From Zhengitettix transpicula (taxonomy: Eukaryota > Arthropoda > Insecta > Orthoptera > Tetrigidae), in the NCBI GenBank assembly GCA_037074705.1, contig CM073590.1, positions 95,100,947 to 95,164,946 on the forward strand: DNA of 64,000 bases, read 5' to 3'. Every line of letters begins with the position of its first letter. Positions within the stretch are counted from its first letter, which is position 1. The position numbers and the translations under genes were made by a program. The notes below the pieces were generated by a model. It had not been told where the DNA came from and did no database searches. It saw nothing but the letters and a program-made list of their open reading frames with translations. Positions 1 through 10,822 of the stretch are shown piece after piece.

Positions 1-1091
1 TCCTGTGCATAACTCCCAGTCTGTGGCACAGGAGTATCAATGTTGAAGTTTTCTCCGGCGTGCCACATTGAAAATTATATAACTTTAACCGCTTGTGTTA
101 CATTTCTAGAATCAGATTCTATCTGCCTTTACTTACTACGCCTCATCTGGAACTGTCTTTACTTCTCTACATTCTGTTTTGAAAACTCGGATAGGAGAAG
201 GTCACTCCTCAAATTCGTCTTCCGTTTGGCTTATTTTCAATGAGAGTATAATTCCGGTCTCAAAAGGCATATTTCACAGGGAATAATTTAACGGAAAATT
301 TTCCTCACTCCGAGATTGACAATTTCATTCTTCATTGCTGCGGCACGTTTCGTACCCCGAATAACTGGTGCCTGTTAAGGAAACTTTGAGCATAGTATCA
401 AATTTTCTCTACAGGACAGTTGCACCACGTAAAAATAAAATATGTTCTTAATCATAAAAATTCTCATTAACATTAACAATGAAATGGCAAATCGTAGACT
501 TTATGTATGCAAGGACTTGTACTTACTCACGTAAGCCTTTTAAGGGGAAGAGTTCTGCGTGAAGGCATGGATATTATTTTGCGGATTTCGCTCGTGTGGT
601 GAATTCAAGTGAATTCAACTGATTTCACTCACGTTTTACATTCTATATATATTGTAATGAATGATTTTTGAGGTTTCACTTATTATAAATTAATAGTTTT
701 TATTAATATAAAATATTTTATTTAAAATAAATGCAATTAAATGAAAACACATAAATTTTACAAATTTCTAAAAAGGCATTTAAAACATGTAACATCGATC
801 TTTTCCATCAAGATTAAATTTAACATTGATTCGCTGCACTTTAATATATTTCCACGTATTCACTGTTTTAACTTTACTCATAAGGACGATGATTCAGATT
901 TTGTGAATTCTATTCACTTGTCATCGTGTCCTCCCAATAATTTTTTACATATTTTTATACTTTACGCTAGATTTCCACGGTTACATAGCAGCTATTGTTT
1001 CACTCCTCTCGTCTGTGAAACAGGTGTGTTAAAGTGACCGTCATAAATTTTCTCAACAAAAGGACAGCCGCAGTTACTCATATATATATAT
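1..1091. other. AT-rich stretch, mostly unassigned
   Basis: No coding region is convincing here; the open frames are short and of ordinary AT-rich composition. At about 645-660 a short TA run leads into TGTAATGAATG, which resembles the left end of the LTRs found elsewhere in the window. An LTR remnant of about 420 bp running to the TA run at 1079-1091 is possible, but no matching right end was found. Confidence 0.3.
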
Positions 1092-1146
1092 TGTAATGAT
1101 TAAATATATAATATTGATTTAATTTGACCCACGTTGAGTTGCCAAA
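1092..1146 (-). other. PBS-like tail on LTR 1
   Basis: Read on the minus strand, the LTR end at 1147 is followed directly by TTTGGCAACTCAACGTGGG, which resembles a tRNA primer-binding site, and then by an AT-rich piece ending in ATCATTACA, the same type of end as the LTR itself. TA repeat lies immediately outside it. The same layout recurs at 38845-38925 and 45501-45563. The primer tRNA is not identified. Confidence 0.6.
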
Positions 1147-2103
1147 TGTAATGATTAATTAGCGTCTTAATAATTAATTAAACAAAATTGAATGATTTAT
1201 TTCAACAATTAATTTGCAGTTTTATTAAATTAATAGTTCTTTCTGAGACAATTTATTTATTTTAACAGGAAGGATCGAGAAATAATTACTACTTTAAACT
1301 TTACGATATCGTTTATTATTTAATAGAAATTAATAACATTTTCTCTGAGGTTGAATACATTTAAAGTTTCAATGTTTAGAAATTTGATAACTCTTATTTC
1401 AGGGTCGTTTACCTGGCCTTGATAAGTAAAGAACAACTTTTGTATTTACGTTACACAATCATAGAATTTATAAATTAAGAAATTATCAATCAAAACCAAA
1501 ACGAGACGAACGAAATTTGACGAATACCTTTAACTATCGTTTACAAACTTAATGAAGTTGGTTTCTACTTACAAATGTTCGGCTGGTACCAGACTTAGAT
1601 TCCTGGCCTCGGGCTCACAATTCATGCTAATAGGCCATAAAACACTGACTCTATACTAGATTATCAAACACACGGTCTTAGTTATTGAATTTTCCTCCGG
1701 GAAGTGGATCTGCTGCACCTCCGGATCATTAGTCCAACATATTGTTACAAATTGTCTTCATGTGGAAAATGATTATGATCTCAGTACGCGTCGGAATCTT
1801 AATGTTGCGCTAAATATTTGACTAATATTTGCAGGTTTTTACAAAGTATCTCGCCGTCCAATCTTTATACTTAGATTCTAAAAATACTTATAACTTTCTC
1901 GGTTGAATTTTTACTTTGGCCACGCTGTTCGTTCTTCGCTTCCAGATTCTGATTTCCTCACGCTACCACAAAAACCGACCAACTTCTTTCAGACAGTCCT
2001 AGCGGCTCACGACAAAGCTATCCTACCCATTGTCGTCTTTGAAGAATTGGAACCGCTAAAAATCCAATTATTAAAATCATTACTGGCCTCTAATTAGTAT
2101 TAC

Positions 2104-2104
<1 letters not shown>
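1147..2104 (-). mobile_element. LTR 1, solo-type LTR with PBS tail
   Basis: On the minus strand the unit begins TGTAATACTAATTAG at 2104 and ends AATCATTACA at 1147, about 958 bp. It contains the block with an 'accctgaga'-type core that all LTRs of this superfamily carry near the 3' end (here around 1400-1425, as its reverse complement). TA-rich sequence flanks both sides. No gag, protease, reverse transcriptase or integrase frame is attached. I call it an LTR from its TGT...ACA ends, its length, the adjoining PBS-like sequence and ten relatives in the window; the retrotransposon family is not determined. Confidence 0.65.

Positions 2105-2144
<40 letters not shown>
2105..2144. repeat. (TA)n microsatellite
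   Basis: An almost uninterrupted TA dinucleotide run that adjoins the 5' end of LTR 1. Such runs flank nearly every LTR of the window and look like the insertion target. Confidence 0.95.
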
Positions 2145-2145
<1 letters not shown>

Positions 2146-2874
2146 CAACGAACCGTTACAAGAGTAACGTTGCTTCAATTAATTTTGTTCTCCTTTACTA
2201 GTTTTATTGGTGGTTGAATTTTTCTGGTAGATTATTAGTAATTAATCCAATATTAAAGTTAAAAAACAATTTGTTTGAAGTGAACGATTAAATAGAAATA
2301 TATTATATTAAAAATTTTCTCACATTTTATAACGAAACCCATGGAGTAACTTGTTTCAATCAATATATTAATTGGAACTTAATATAATTCGTTCTTTGGA
2401 AGCCAACAATGAAGACAAAAATATATAGATAAAAAAACTGACGGTCGGCCTATTATGTGATTGATTTGTTATCCGGACACTGGACTGGACAGACAGATTA
2501 ACTGGTTTCATTACATATTTGATCAGAAAGAAAATCCAAATTTATAATTCAGTTTTATAAAAGGACAGATTAAATATTTCCCAGTACTGCTGGCTGACAC
2601 GTGGGAGTTCTCGTGGGGGCGTCAAAGTACTTCCATCCAAATAGTTGACCTCCTGCCTGCACTTCTGCGGCGTCTCGACGAGTGGAGACGTTTTCTAACC
2701 CGTCTTCCTGTTGGGAGTTCTGGCCAGCGAGTCCCGATTGCAGCAGCCATACGTGGAGTCTCATACAAGGTGAAAACATTCTAATATTTGTGGTTCCGGG
2801 TTTGATAAACCAACTAACGTACTATATACAATGAATGGCTTTTTGTTACAAGTAAAAAAACATTAACATATAAC
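2145..2874. other. Unassigned AT-rich sequence
   Basis: Nothing recognised. A less AT-rich patch at about 2580-2770 contains a 69-codon minus-strand frame with no familiar motif. Confidence 0.3.
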
Positions 2875-3125
2875 ATATTAAATACTGTGGCTCAGCCTTT
2901 ATAAATAATTCAAAATTACGTCTATATACAAAAATAGATATTGTGATTGGTGAAAAAGTTGAACTTTCAAATAATTGCCTACGTTCAAGATATTGAAGTA
3001 ATATTGTGGCTCAGCGTTTAGTAAAAATTGAAAATAACGTCATATTTACTATAAAGAGACATTGTGATAAAAGAAATGTTAACTTTTGATAGAATTGTAC
3101 ACCAATAAAATATTAAATATTGTGA
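2875..3125. repeat. Tandem duplication, period 119 bp
   Basis: The phrase TGTGGCTCAGC occurs at 2886 and again at 3005 in equivalent surroundings. The shared order is atatt, tgtggctcag, an AT-rich piece with 'ttacgtc' or 'taacgtc', 'attgtgat', 'aactttyraa', then the next unit. A third, partial start lies near 3111. The copies are clearly diverged, so the duplication is not recent. Function is unknown. Confidence 0.7.
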
Positions 3126-3366
3126 CGCGATTTGTTTAATAGACTAGTGCATGTTTTTGAATGATTATAAACAGAACTCAGTGTTTGTTCTATTTATTGG
3201 TTATATTTCGTAGTTACTGTTTTCCTTTGAGGATTTTCGGGTTGACCCCCAACTTTCCATTTTTGTTGTCCCACTGAGCTGGATCGGGGAACACAAAACG
3301 ACCGAAAGAAAAATATAAGTGCCTCACCTATTTATTTGGTTGGGAACTAATAATATATATATATAT
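3126..3366. other. Unassigned, ending in a TA run
   Basis: No gene signal. The short TA run at about 3352-3366 is the site of the following LTR. Confidence 0.4.
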
Positions 3367-4366
3367 TGTAGTAATTGGTAATTAAGACAATGTTCTAATT
3401 GGAAAGTTGGATTGTAGAGGACTCGTTATTAGTGGATATAGAGCGGACGCCGCAACAATCCGGCAAGGCAAAGAAAACATTGTTGAGGAGTCGAGAAGGT
3501 TCTACGCGCTCAAAAACTTGCGAGACGAACGAACAGTCAGGAAATGTACAGTCGGGCAGTAAGCAGCAAGGAGAAAAGACCAAAATTCCAAGTCATGAAA
3601 ATTTGAAGAGTACAGTCGGGCCGTAGGCAGCGAGGAGAAAAGACTAAAATTCCAAGTCACGAAAATTTGAACAGTACAGTCGGTCAGCAGACAGCGAATA
3701 GAACGGACGAAAAGAACTCATTGAAAGTTTTACAGTCGGCAGTCAGAACGAAAGATTGTGGCCCAGTCACAAACATGCTTTCAATTATTCAAAAGTAAAG
3801 CAATATTCAGACAAACCAATGAAGTCCATAGTCAACTAAAGCCACGAGATCTACAAATCTAGGTTGCAGTAAAGCATCGAGAACCAACCAATTTGTGTTA
3901 AACCAACTAACAAACAACGCCAATTAGAGTCTGTGAGAACTTAGAAACAGTGATGTCCCCAAAATTGTGCACGAAAAACTAAAAATGAGACCTGGGCGGC
4001 CGTAAGCAGAGAAAACTTTAAAATAATTTGTAAACCGTATTTAAAAGATAAAAGTCAGATCGTTCTTTAATTATTTAATTATCGATAAAATGAGATTCTT
4101 AATTCTTGATAAAATTGAAATTGTTAAATTCAATCTGTAGTATTATTTCTTCCGCAACAAATTTCGTCTATGTTCAGACGCTTTGATTTCCATAAAAAGG
4201 TAAATGTTATTTTGATTCTGCCATTTATCAAACCCAGATCAAGACCCTGAGATCCCAAATATTTTGTGTATTTTATACTTGTTTTAAAATTGATATTAAA
4301 TCTTGTTTAATAACTTTCACTTAAGTTGTTTCATTTAGAAACGCCACAATCTCATATTATTATATA

Positions 4367-4373
<7 letters not shown>
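3367..4373 (+). mobile_element. LTR 2, plus-strand LTR
   Basis: It begins TGTAGTAATTGGTAATTAAG right after a TATATA run. It carries the superfamily block (TATCAAACCCAG followed by 'accctgaga') at about 4226-4255, so it reads on the plus strand. The right end has merged into a TA tract, and a PBS-like sequence follows that tract at 4403. The ~1 kb length matches the other LTRs. Open frames inside it (for example 3399-3626) are probably non-coding; they overlap the internal 64-bp tandem repeat. Confidence 0.65.
3547..3712 (+). repeat. 64-bp tandem repeat inside LTR 2
   Basis: Units start with TACAGTCGG at 3547, 3611 and 3675, a period of exactly 64 bp. The first two share 'aggagaaaagac', 'aaaattccaagtca' and 'gaaaatttgaa' with few changes; the third is partial. 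The repeats lie where other LTRs of the family also carry 'acagtc'-rich sequence downstream of the promoter. Confidence 0.85.

Positions 4374-4402
<29 letters not shown>
4374..4402. repeat. (TA)n microsatellite
   Basis: A TA run between the degraded 3' end of LTR 2 and the PBS-like sequence. Confidence 0.9.
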
Positions 4403-4406
<4 letters not shown>

Positions 4407-4422
4407 CGCACCAACGTGTTGG
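4403..4422 (+). other. PBS-like sequence after LTR 2
   Basis: TTGGCGCACCAACGTGTTGG has the TGGCNNCNNAACGTG pattern found after several other LTRs here. It lies 3' of LTR 2 on the same strand, where a reverse-transcription primer site would be expected. Downstream (4627-4696) a short frame starting ATGGATTCTAATATAA runs for about 20 codons, but I cannot show that it is gag. Confidence 0.5.
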
Positions 4423-5690
4423 CACGTATCTGATAAATAAAGAACGGTGTATAGAAAGAAACGAAATCTGACGATAAACCGGGATATTGATGCAAAACAG
4501 TATTTTGTTAGGATGTGCATGCAATATTTTGCGATTTTTATGCGTGTGAAAGAAAAATTATTAAATATGCATTTGATTTTAAAGATAGTTTTTTTAAGTG
4601 TTAGGTTTAATTTAAATAAAGATAATGGATTCTAATATAAATATTGGAGGGCAGAGTGGATATATGATGATATTAGAGTATTTAAGAAAATAATAATATA
4701 GTAGATTTGAGTAGGATAAAAAGGTGGCAAACTTACTTATAAAATGTTTTTTTCTTACGGACTAGTACATAGTTAGATTTATATATACAATAACTGCTCA
4801 TAGTTTATCAAATAATTTAATACCTTTGAAATAACGTTATACTTTTTTTAAGAATTTTTTGTAACTGGGAAAAGCCCACAATTTCTTTCTGCTAATTATA
4901 AACAACAATGGTCTCTAATGACCTTAGCTGCTGATGCGACTATAAATAAAATATTAGTACCACTACGCATCCGTTCTTAAGTGCTTTCTATTATTCCACA
5001 CCCCGTACTGACTTCTGCAACCCTTTCCTACAGTCGTGCACTATACTCAAAATTAATTTAACCTTCCATAAAATATTATAAAAAATCCAATACATTCCTT
5101 TGTTAAAATAATATATACTTTTTTGTGTGTTTCATATAATATGCAACTTCACTCATTTGGGAAATATGATAATTCTATAAGGTATTCTGCGGAAAATGTT
5201 AAAACAACTTATATCCTGCTTTATAGGTTTAAATTTACCACAATTGTTTATCGAGCTTCTATTTAGTCTAATTATGTGATTTACCTTTCAGAAAGTAACC
5301 TTTCTTAAACAAATTATATCATTAAGTAATGTTCTAACTACACACTTTCTGATTCAAACAAAAACCGACAACCGTTGATAATATTTGGCTGAAGTTTCTT
5401 TACAAAGAAGACATTAACTGAAAGTAGTCGTGAAGCTTCTCTATGAATTTTTTTAAAGACACCTATACGTAATTTGTAAGCGTTCGTGAAGAAGTCCCCA
5501 CTTAACTTAATAATTTTTAAATAATTAATATTTTATATTTGCAAGTGGAAAGATTTAAAACTTTCATAATTTCGAATCATGTTCTTCATTCTTCCGTTTC
5601 TTTAATTATTTCAGTGCGCATCTGTTTTCGAGTCTGGATCTATATTTTAATTCTTTTCATTTCCTCTGGCCTTATATCGTACAAACATAA
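4423..5690. other. Unassigned AT-rich sequence
   Basis: No coding region, RNA or repeat recognised. Its first few hundred bases could be the degraded leader of the LTR element that precedes it. Confidence 0.3.
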
Positions 5691-5955
5691 ATGGCTGGGG
5701 CGAACTCCGCCATGGAATGTAGGGCAGTAGGGCCGCTGTATTACTAAATGCGGCCGAGAATGGTGAATGGCGGAGGTAATGAAGGGCGAAGGGTCTGCAC
5801 AGGGCAGAGTCGCGATTTCCTGAAGGAGGGGAGGGAGTGGGCAAACTTGTGGAGAAGTCTCGCTCTCGCTCGCGGTGGTCAGGTCAGGAGACATTGCATT
5901 GTGGTAGGCAATGGACACGGACACTCGGAACACACTGCCTCAGCTTCTTAAATAA
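5690..5955. promoter_or_regulatory. GC-rich island, possible cis-regulatory module
   Basis: Local GC content is clearly above the AT-rich surroundings. It contains GGTAATGAAGG, a homeodomain-type TAAT core, and a 'ctcgctctcgctcgcg' tract. Overlapping open frames on both strands (up to 97 codons) simply reflect the lack of AT-rich stop codons. An exon is possible but no protein family was recognised. Confidence 0.2.
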
Positions 5956-6687
5956 TGAATGTTATCTGTAGTACGAAATCATATGAAATGTGCAGAAAGC
6001 AACTTACGTCTAGAAAATAAATACCACATATGTCTGTATAGATTTAGACGTTGACTGATAACACCTTGAAAGTAGTTGTTTACATTTATAAGATTACGTA
6101 ACTAATTGAGAAATCATTTTAGGACTAACGAACGAATATTTATTTAATATATTTATATTATAAATGAGACAATGGGACGTTCAAACAATTATATCAACAA
6201 TTTTAATTAAAAATGTAGTTTTACAATACAGAACCGATTATAAAGACTCTTAACTCTTTTTAACACAACTGATGCCCTGAAGATAATAATAGTTTCATTA
6301 AATTCGCCGTTTCGGTCGTATATCTCACCACTCATCATTTACTCAATCGATTTTGTTTTCCTCATTCATTACATTAAAGTTCATATTGTATTAAAATTTA
6401 TCATTTATATATTAATGTTATTTCATATGCAAAATTTTATTATTTATGTGTTATAACTGAGAACGGTCATTTATTATATTTAATAATATAATCAATTATA
6501 CTATGAAGGTTTTAGCTATGACTGATACACACATTCGATTAAATTACTGTGTTAGATATTGATCAATTAATTTCTTAAAATTTGTCATTAATGTATTCTC
6601 ATTTCATATATTACTATTACCTATGGTTGTTTTCAAGTATCCGATACACAAATATAAATATGGCCTTTGCTATTAATGCACTCTGAG
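5956..6687. other. Unassigned AT-rich sequence
   Basis: No gene recognised. At 6273-6335 there is a CTGAAGA with a later GTTTCGG, weakly like the ribozyme motif described elsewhere, but no helix II can be drawn. Confidence 0.3.
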
Positions 6688-7205
6688 AAGGAAGCCAGCG
6701 AGAGAATTCTCTCGCAGGTGAACCTTTCCAGAGAGTTCTGGCGGAGGCTACCTTTGAGGATGCCGTCACAGCTCTCTGGTTTTTTGAACTAAGGTTCCCA
6801 CAAGCCGAGCCACCTTGGCCTGTTTTGAGAGGTGTATGTTGCGGGGTCTCAGACCTTTGGCATACGGTAAGAGTTGTCCGCTATTCCTATTGGAATAGTC
6901 GGCCAGCTGTCTCCTAAACTGATCGGAGAAGGAAATGCTGCGTCCCCACAGCAAACTCTTTTCCCGCTATCGGAAGGGCGTGGGACAAGTACCCAATGCC
7001 CGACCTACCTGATGCAGGTTTTCTAGGTTTTGTACTGCATTAGTTTTAGGCGAATTCCGGGTAGGATCCTTAAACTATAGCCCGGGGGCCCTAGTTAACC
7101 CTTGGCTACCTTCCTCTACCCTTCCACATCCCCCGTTTCAAATCCCTTCCTATGTTATTAAAGGGGAGTTGCCACCATGTGGATTAACCTCATGTAGCCT
7201 GTTAC
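6688..7205 (+). repeat. Interspersed repeat family R510, copy 1
   Basis: About 515 bp matching 16921-17432 and the reverse complement of 36331-36790. Shared landmarks in order are GAAGGAAGC, TTCTCTCGCAGGTGAA, TCCAGAGAG, CATACGGTAAGAGTTG, 'attggaatagtcgg', CACAGCAAAC, GGAAGGGCGTGGGACAAGTA, TGCCCGACCTACCTGAT, GGTAGGATCCTTAAAC, CCTTGGCTACCTTCCTCTAC and GGGGAGTTGCCAC. The left end holds a perfect 16-bp palindrome, CGAGAGAATTCTCTCG. A 62-codon minus-strand frame (6766-6954) has an equivalent in copy 2 but is broken in copy 3. The class (SINE, LINE tail or non-autonomous DNA element) is unclear. Confidence 0.85.
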
Positions 7206-7952
7206 CCTAAAAAATTGCTATTAATATTGTAATTAATGTACGTTTGTGATTATAAACATTTTTGTTTTCTTTAATATGAGTTTAACGAGTAAAGCAACTA
7301 TTTCCTGAGTTGAGGACCTATGAAATGAATATGTAAATTGAAGATCAATCAGAGAGAAAGTAATCTGGCGATTTTCAGGGAAAGAAAAAGGAATTAGAGA
7401 ACGTTATGAGAGTAAATGTCGTCATAAAGTTATATTCAGTTGAATTGAAAATAATCGTCTATAATTCGAAGTTACATAATTTCACTACGAGATTTTTTGT
7501 GTGCATTTTGGCGGGTGTAGTTGACGGGTAAAGACCAAACTTGGTAACGTCCTTGGCATATTTTTGAGATGCTTCACTTGACTGTTAGACATTTTTCATT
7601 GATATTAAATGTATTACGTGTTCAAATTTCCATTCTTAATCATGGCTATTTGGAATGATATTGAGCAATGTAATTGTTGATAATTTTACTCGTACCATGG
7701 ACGTTCTCAATTGTCTTTTAAACACCTGAGCACTGGAAAATGGAATCTATCAATCAAGAAACAGAAGTAGAGATTTTTCAAATTTGTCAGAGACTTTTGA
7801 GTCTATTCATTCATTCTCTATCAGGATAAATACTGTTCCTTACTTTTCCTGAAAAAGCTACATGTCGATCCCTTTTTTATCAATCCTCTATGGAAGCATT
7901 ATTTGCTAATGTGTCTGGGTATTGTTCAATTCCCTGATTAGGAGACGAAATA
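7206..7952. other. Unassigned AT-rich sequence
   Basis: No feature recognised. Confidence 0.3.
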
Positions 7953-8334
7953 TTGATGAGAAGAAAAAAAACCAAAAACAGTCTCCAAGTTTTTAATTTT
8001 ATTAAATAATTAGTAGGAAGTTTTCAACTCTTTTGTTATAACCATCCTGAATGAACAATCAAAATGTTACCACTTATATACAAAACATCAAGTTACGAAT
8101 ACATTGCAACACCTTCAGCATAACATACCTTCTTATTCTATAATTAAAATCCAAATAACTTTAAAAAATATTAGTATGTATAGGTACTTAGTCACTACTA
8201 TGAAACTGTTGTTTATTCAACAAGGTCTGTTCTAAAACATTTCATTCCGATGATTATAAAAAAAGAAAGCTTCCGATTAATTATTATTCAAATTAAAAAC
8301 TTGGAGACGGTTTTTGGTTTTTTCTGCTCATCAA
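7953..8334. repeat. Foldback repeat F1 (arms about 80 bp)
   Basis: The left arm starting TTGATGAGAAG and containing 'accaaaaacagtctccaag' at about 7971-7990 matches the reverse complement of 8256-8334, which reads TTGATGAGCAG and 'accaaaaaccgtctccaag'. The match continues through 'tttttaattt' to '(c/t)ggaag(c/t)tttc'. The spacer is about 220 bp. The arms begin with TGATGAG, like the PLE-associated ribozyme core, facing inward, but helix II is not convincing. Confidence 0.8.
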
Positions 8335-9313
8335 GGTCAACGTCAACAGTCCTTTTTACCATAATGAGACGAAATATGTGAAATATGGGTCACGAAGAAT
8401 GAAATAGAAAATGGAACTCCCAAAATATTATGTATGAATTGACCAGTGTCATGAAATTTCTTCCTGGTTTACTTTTCACATAAAAGGACCGTGATTGAGT
8501 AATGGTGCTCAGGAAACTCCAGCCAAAATTAAATGTTGCAGTATTGGTTAGCGTCGGGAGATTTTTCAATTAGTTATGTTAGTAAATGTAATTTCTTCAA
8601 GTTTGCCATTCTCTTGTAATTTTCAAATGAATTTATGCAGAATCGTTCGTAAATCATTCATATGGAGACAAAAGAATGAGGAGACTGATAATGACAAACT
8701 TTGTAAAGTTTACGTCTTACGCCTTCGATTGCAAAGATTTGTGCAAAACGTAATGCCAAACGAATACAATTGTCAATACGAAAATTCCAAATCGTACACT
8801 ATTGGAAACAGTAGTTAAACCGGCCAATTTATACGCTTAGAAGTGAACTTGGTTGACACCAAAACATGTTGCACACGTGGAAACAGTCTAATAATCGTAC
8901 TGTGCGAAGAATATAGTTAACACATCGACATATACCATTTACAGGCATTTAAAACAACTTATTACACATGTATGCAGTATGATCGCTAATCTTCTTTCTT
9001 TTTGTCTTGTGTCCAGTTCAAAACTTGCGTATCCCGATCTATTATTTATTAACAAATCCAATTTTTTATAAGAATGTCGTGTAATTTTTCTGAAAATTAT
9101 ATTTCCCACTGTTTTGACTTACAGTATATTTCTGTCATGACAATGACAAAGAAAAGTAAGTTGTGAAGCTCTGTACAACCACCATAAAGTAATCCGAAAA
9201 TGATACGGAATAAATCAGGTACTCATTGAAATGATAAAACATGAAATTTAATGATGTATAGATAATTAAACGTAAATAAGTGATTGGTATGTTCGATAAC
9301 ATAAAAAAGTTAT
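8335..9313. other. Unassigned AT-rich sequence
   Basis: No gene recognised; an 80-codon plus-strand frame at 8576-8818 has no familiar motif and an AT-rich composition typical of chance frames. Confidence 0.3.
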
Positions 9314-9319
9314 AAAAAA
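9314..9319 (-). terminator. RNA polymerase III terminator of tRNA-Ala
   Basis: On the minus strand a run of six T begins 5 nt after the 3' end of the tRNA; a second T6 follows at 9308-9303. This is the standard Pol III stop signal and supports an active gene. Confidence 0.85.
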
Positions 9320-9323
9320 TAAT

Positions 9324-9395
9324 TGGAGATGCCGGGGATCGAACCCGGGGCCTTTCACATGCAAAGCGAACGCTCTACCACTGAGCTACATCCCC
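9324..9395 (-). tRNA. tRNA-Ala, anticodon UGC
   Basis: A 72-nt complete cloverleaf on the minus strand. The acceptor stem pairs GGGGATG with CATCTCC. The third pair is G-U, the classic alanine identity element G3-U70, followed by discriminator A. The D arm reads GCTCAGTGGTAGAGC. The anticodon stem TTCGC/GTGAA encloses loop TTTGCAT, giving anticodon TGC. The T arm reads CCGGGTTCGATCCCCGG. Internal promoters fit: box A TAGCTCAGTGG and box B GGTTCGATCC. No intron is present and CCA is not encoded, as is normal in eukaryotes. T runs follow the 3' end. Unlike the SINE heads in this window it has intact stems and no SINE body, so I take it as a genuine tRNA gene. Confidence 0.96.
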
Positions 9396-9624
9396 GTCTT
9401 GACGGCCACGTTGCTAATAAGGCTTTATACGATGAATGTTCTCTGTGACATATTACAAACTTTTTATTTCTTTTGTTATACGTTTTAAATAATTCCTGTA
9501 GCGAGTGGAAAAAAAGAATCGTTTGTACCTTGATTTCTACACTGTCCGAACGATACGTATGATCATGGTTGCCCTTTTACTGTCGCGAGATTTTTGTTTC
9601 ACCGCTTCCATACTTGACTCAATA
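9396..9624. other. Unassigned, 5' flank of tRNA-Ala
   Basis: No conserved element recognised. Confidence 0.3.
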
Positions 9625-9746
9625 AAAGATTCTCGGTTTATCAACAGAGTCAATTGTTGATTAAATCACAACGTTTCTTCGAAATTGAATTTTGAAACGT
9701 TGTGTTTTTATAATCATTTGGCCGGGTTGAGAAACCGAGAATCTTT
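9625..9746. repeat. 122-bp palindromic foldback F2
   Basis: AAAGATTCTCGGTTT at 9625 is matched exactly by its reverse complement ending at 9746, and continues as TCAAC/GTTGA. A second nested pair, CACAACGTTTC (about 9667) and GAAACGTTGTG (about 9693), forms the inner stem. GAAACGTTGTG followed by an AT-rich run is the same tail that follows the ribozyme-like motif in the PLE at 18.7 kb. F2 is therefore probably a relic of a PLE-type terminus in inverted form. Confidence 0.85.
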
Positions 9747-10820
9747 CATTCGTCATTCCAAGAGGAAAGTCTACGTATCTTCAAATACAGATTATACCAA
9801 AGAAACTTTAATACATAATTTGATATTCATGTCTCTGAAAATATGAATTAAGATGCTGCAGTCATGACATTAGAAATAGAAATTCTTTTTAATATTTTTT
9901 TAATTGTCAGTAAAAATATATTGTTACTCTAATTGTTATCATTCAGATGCTTTTGCAGTAATGCTAAATCTATAGTTGAATGGTACATTCTCACATGCTT
10001 TTATTTGTATCAGGAAATATCGAAGATCGACCTTGGGTTACATGCGTCTCTCAACTAATGGAAAAGTACTAGGAAACATGTTAAAATTTTACAATTTTTC
10101 GGAATAAGAAAAGCAAAGATTTATGTTCATATCTGACTAATTCTTATTACATAACACATTCTTGTTATTGAAGGCATAACTACTTCTCTTATACATGTCC
10201 ATTATTTGGTGTCGAATATTTTAAGTTAATATTAGTTATGTAATGATTTATGAAACCAATATTTAATGATTTACTAGCAACGGTGACACGCTTAAAAATA
10301 TTTACAATTGTCATACTGCTTTTACGTCTGTACTTAACCAGAGTCTGCGGCGAGACAAAAGTGCATGTACCCCAAAGGGGCGACCCTGAACACACACGCT
10401 AATCAAGGCATGCATAGCTCCATTACGTCTAACGAGATTTAAAGTGCAAATACAATGTCCTAATTATACACAGGTCTGTACTCACCTGGAAAGCGCTCAT
10501 GAAGGCATAGAAATAGATGCTGAGGTGCTTCCGGAGAATACTCCATCTCCAAGGTCAATATTATTGTCAATACGGACATGTCAATATTATCGTCAAACTG
10601 TCAATAAATAGTAAAACAACCGAACACCAATATTGTCGTCGTTGAGCAATTGTTTCACTAGTGACAGTTTTTATTTCAATTTGCCTTTGCTATTATCAAA
10701 TAAAAATATTGCGTGGCAATGTCACTAACCAAACTTTTGATCAGTCGTAAATGATGTATTGAAGAATGGATTACAAAAAGGGAACATTACTCTGGCGATA
10801 ACACAATGAGGTAACCGTTA
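9747..10820. other. Unassigned AT-rich sequence
   Basis: No coding or repeat signal recognised. Confidence 0.3.
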
Positions 10821-10822
10821 TA

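Noticed and set aside
4627..4696. Short frame after the LTR 2 PBS as a gag start
   Set aside because: About 20 codons followed by stops and no conserved gag features; cannot be supported.
6273..6335. CTGAAGA ... GTTTCGG on the plus strand, and TGATGAG ... GAAAC on the minus strand
   Set aside because: Core-like words on both strands, but no acceptable helix II on the plus strand and only a 3-bp one on the minus strand.
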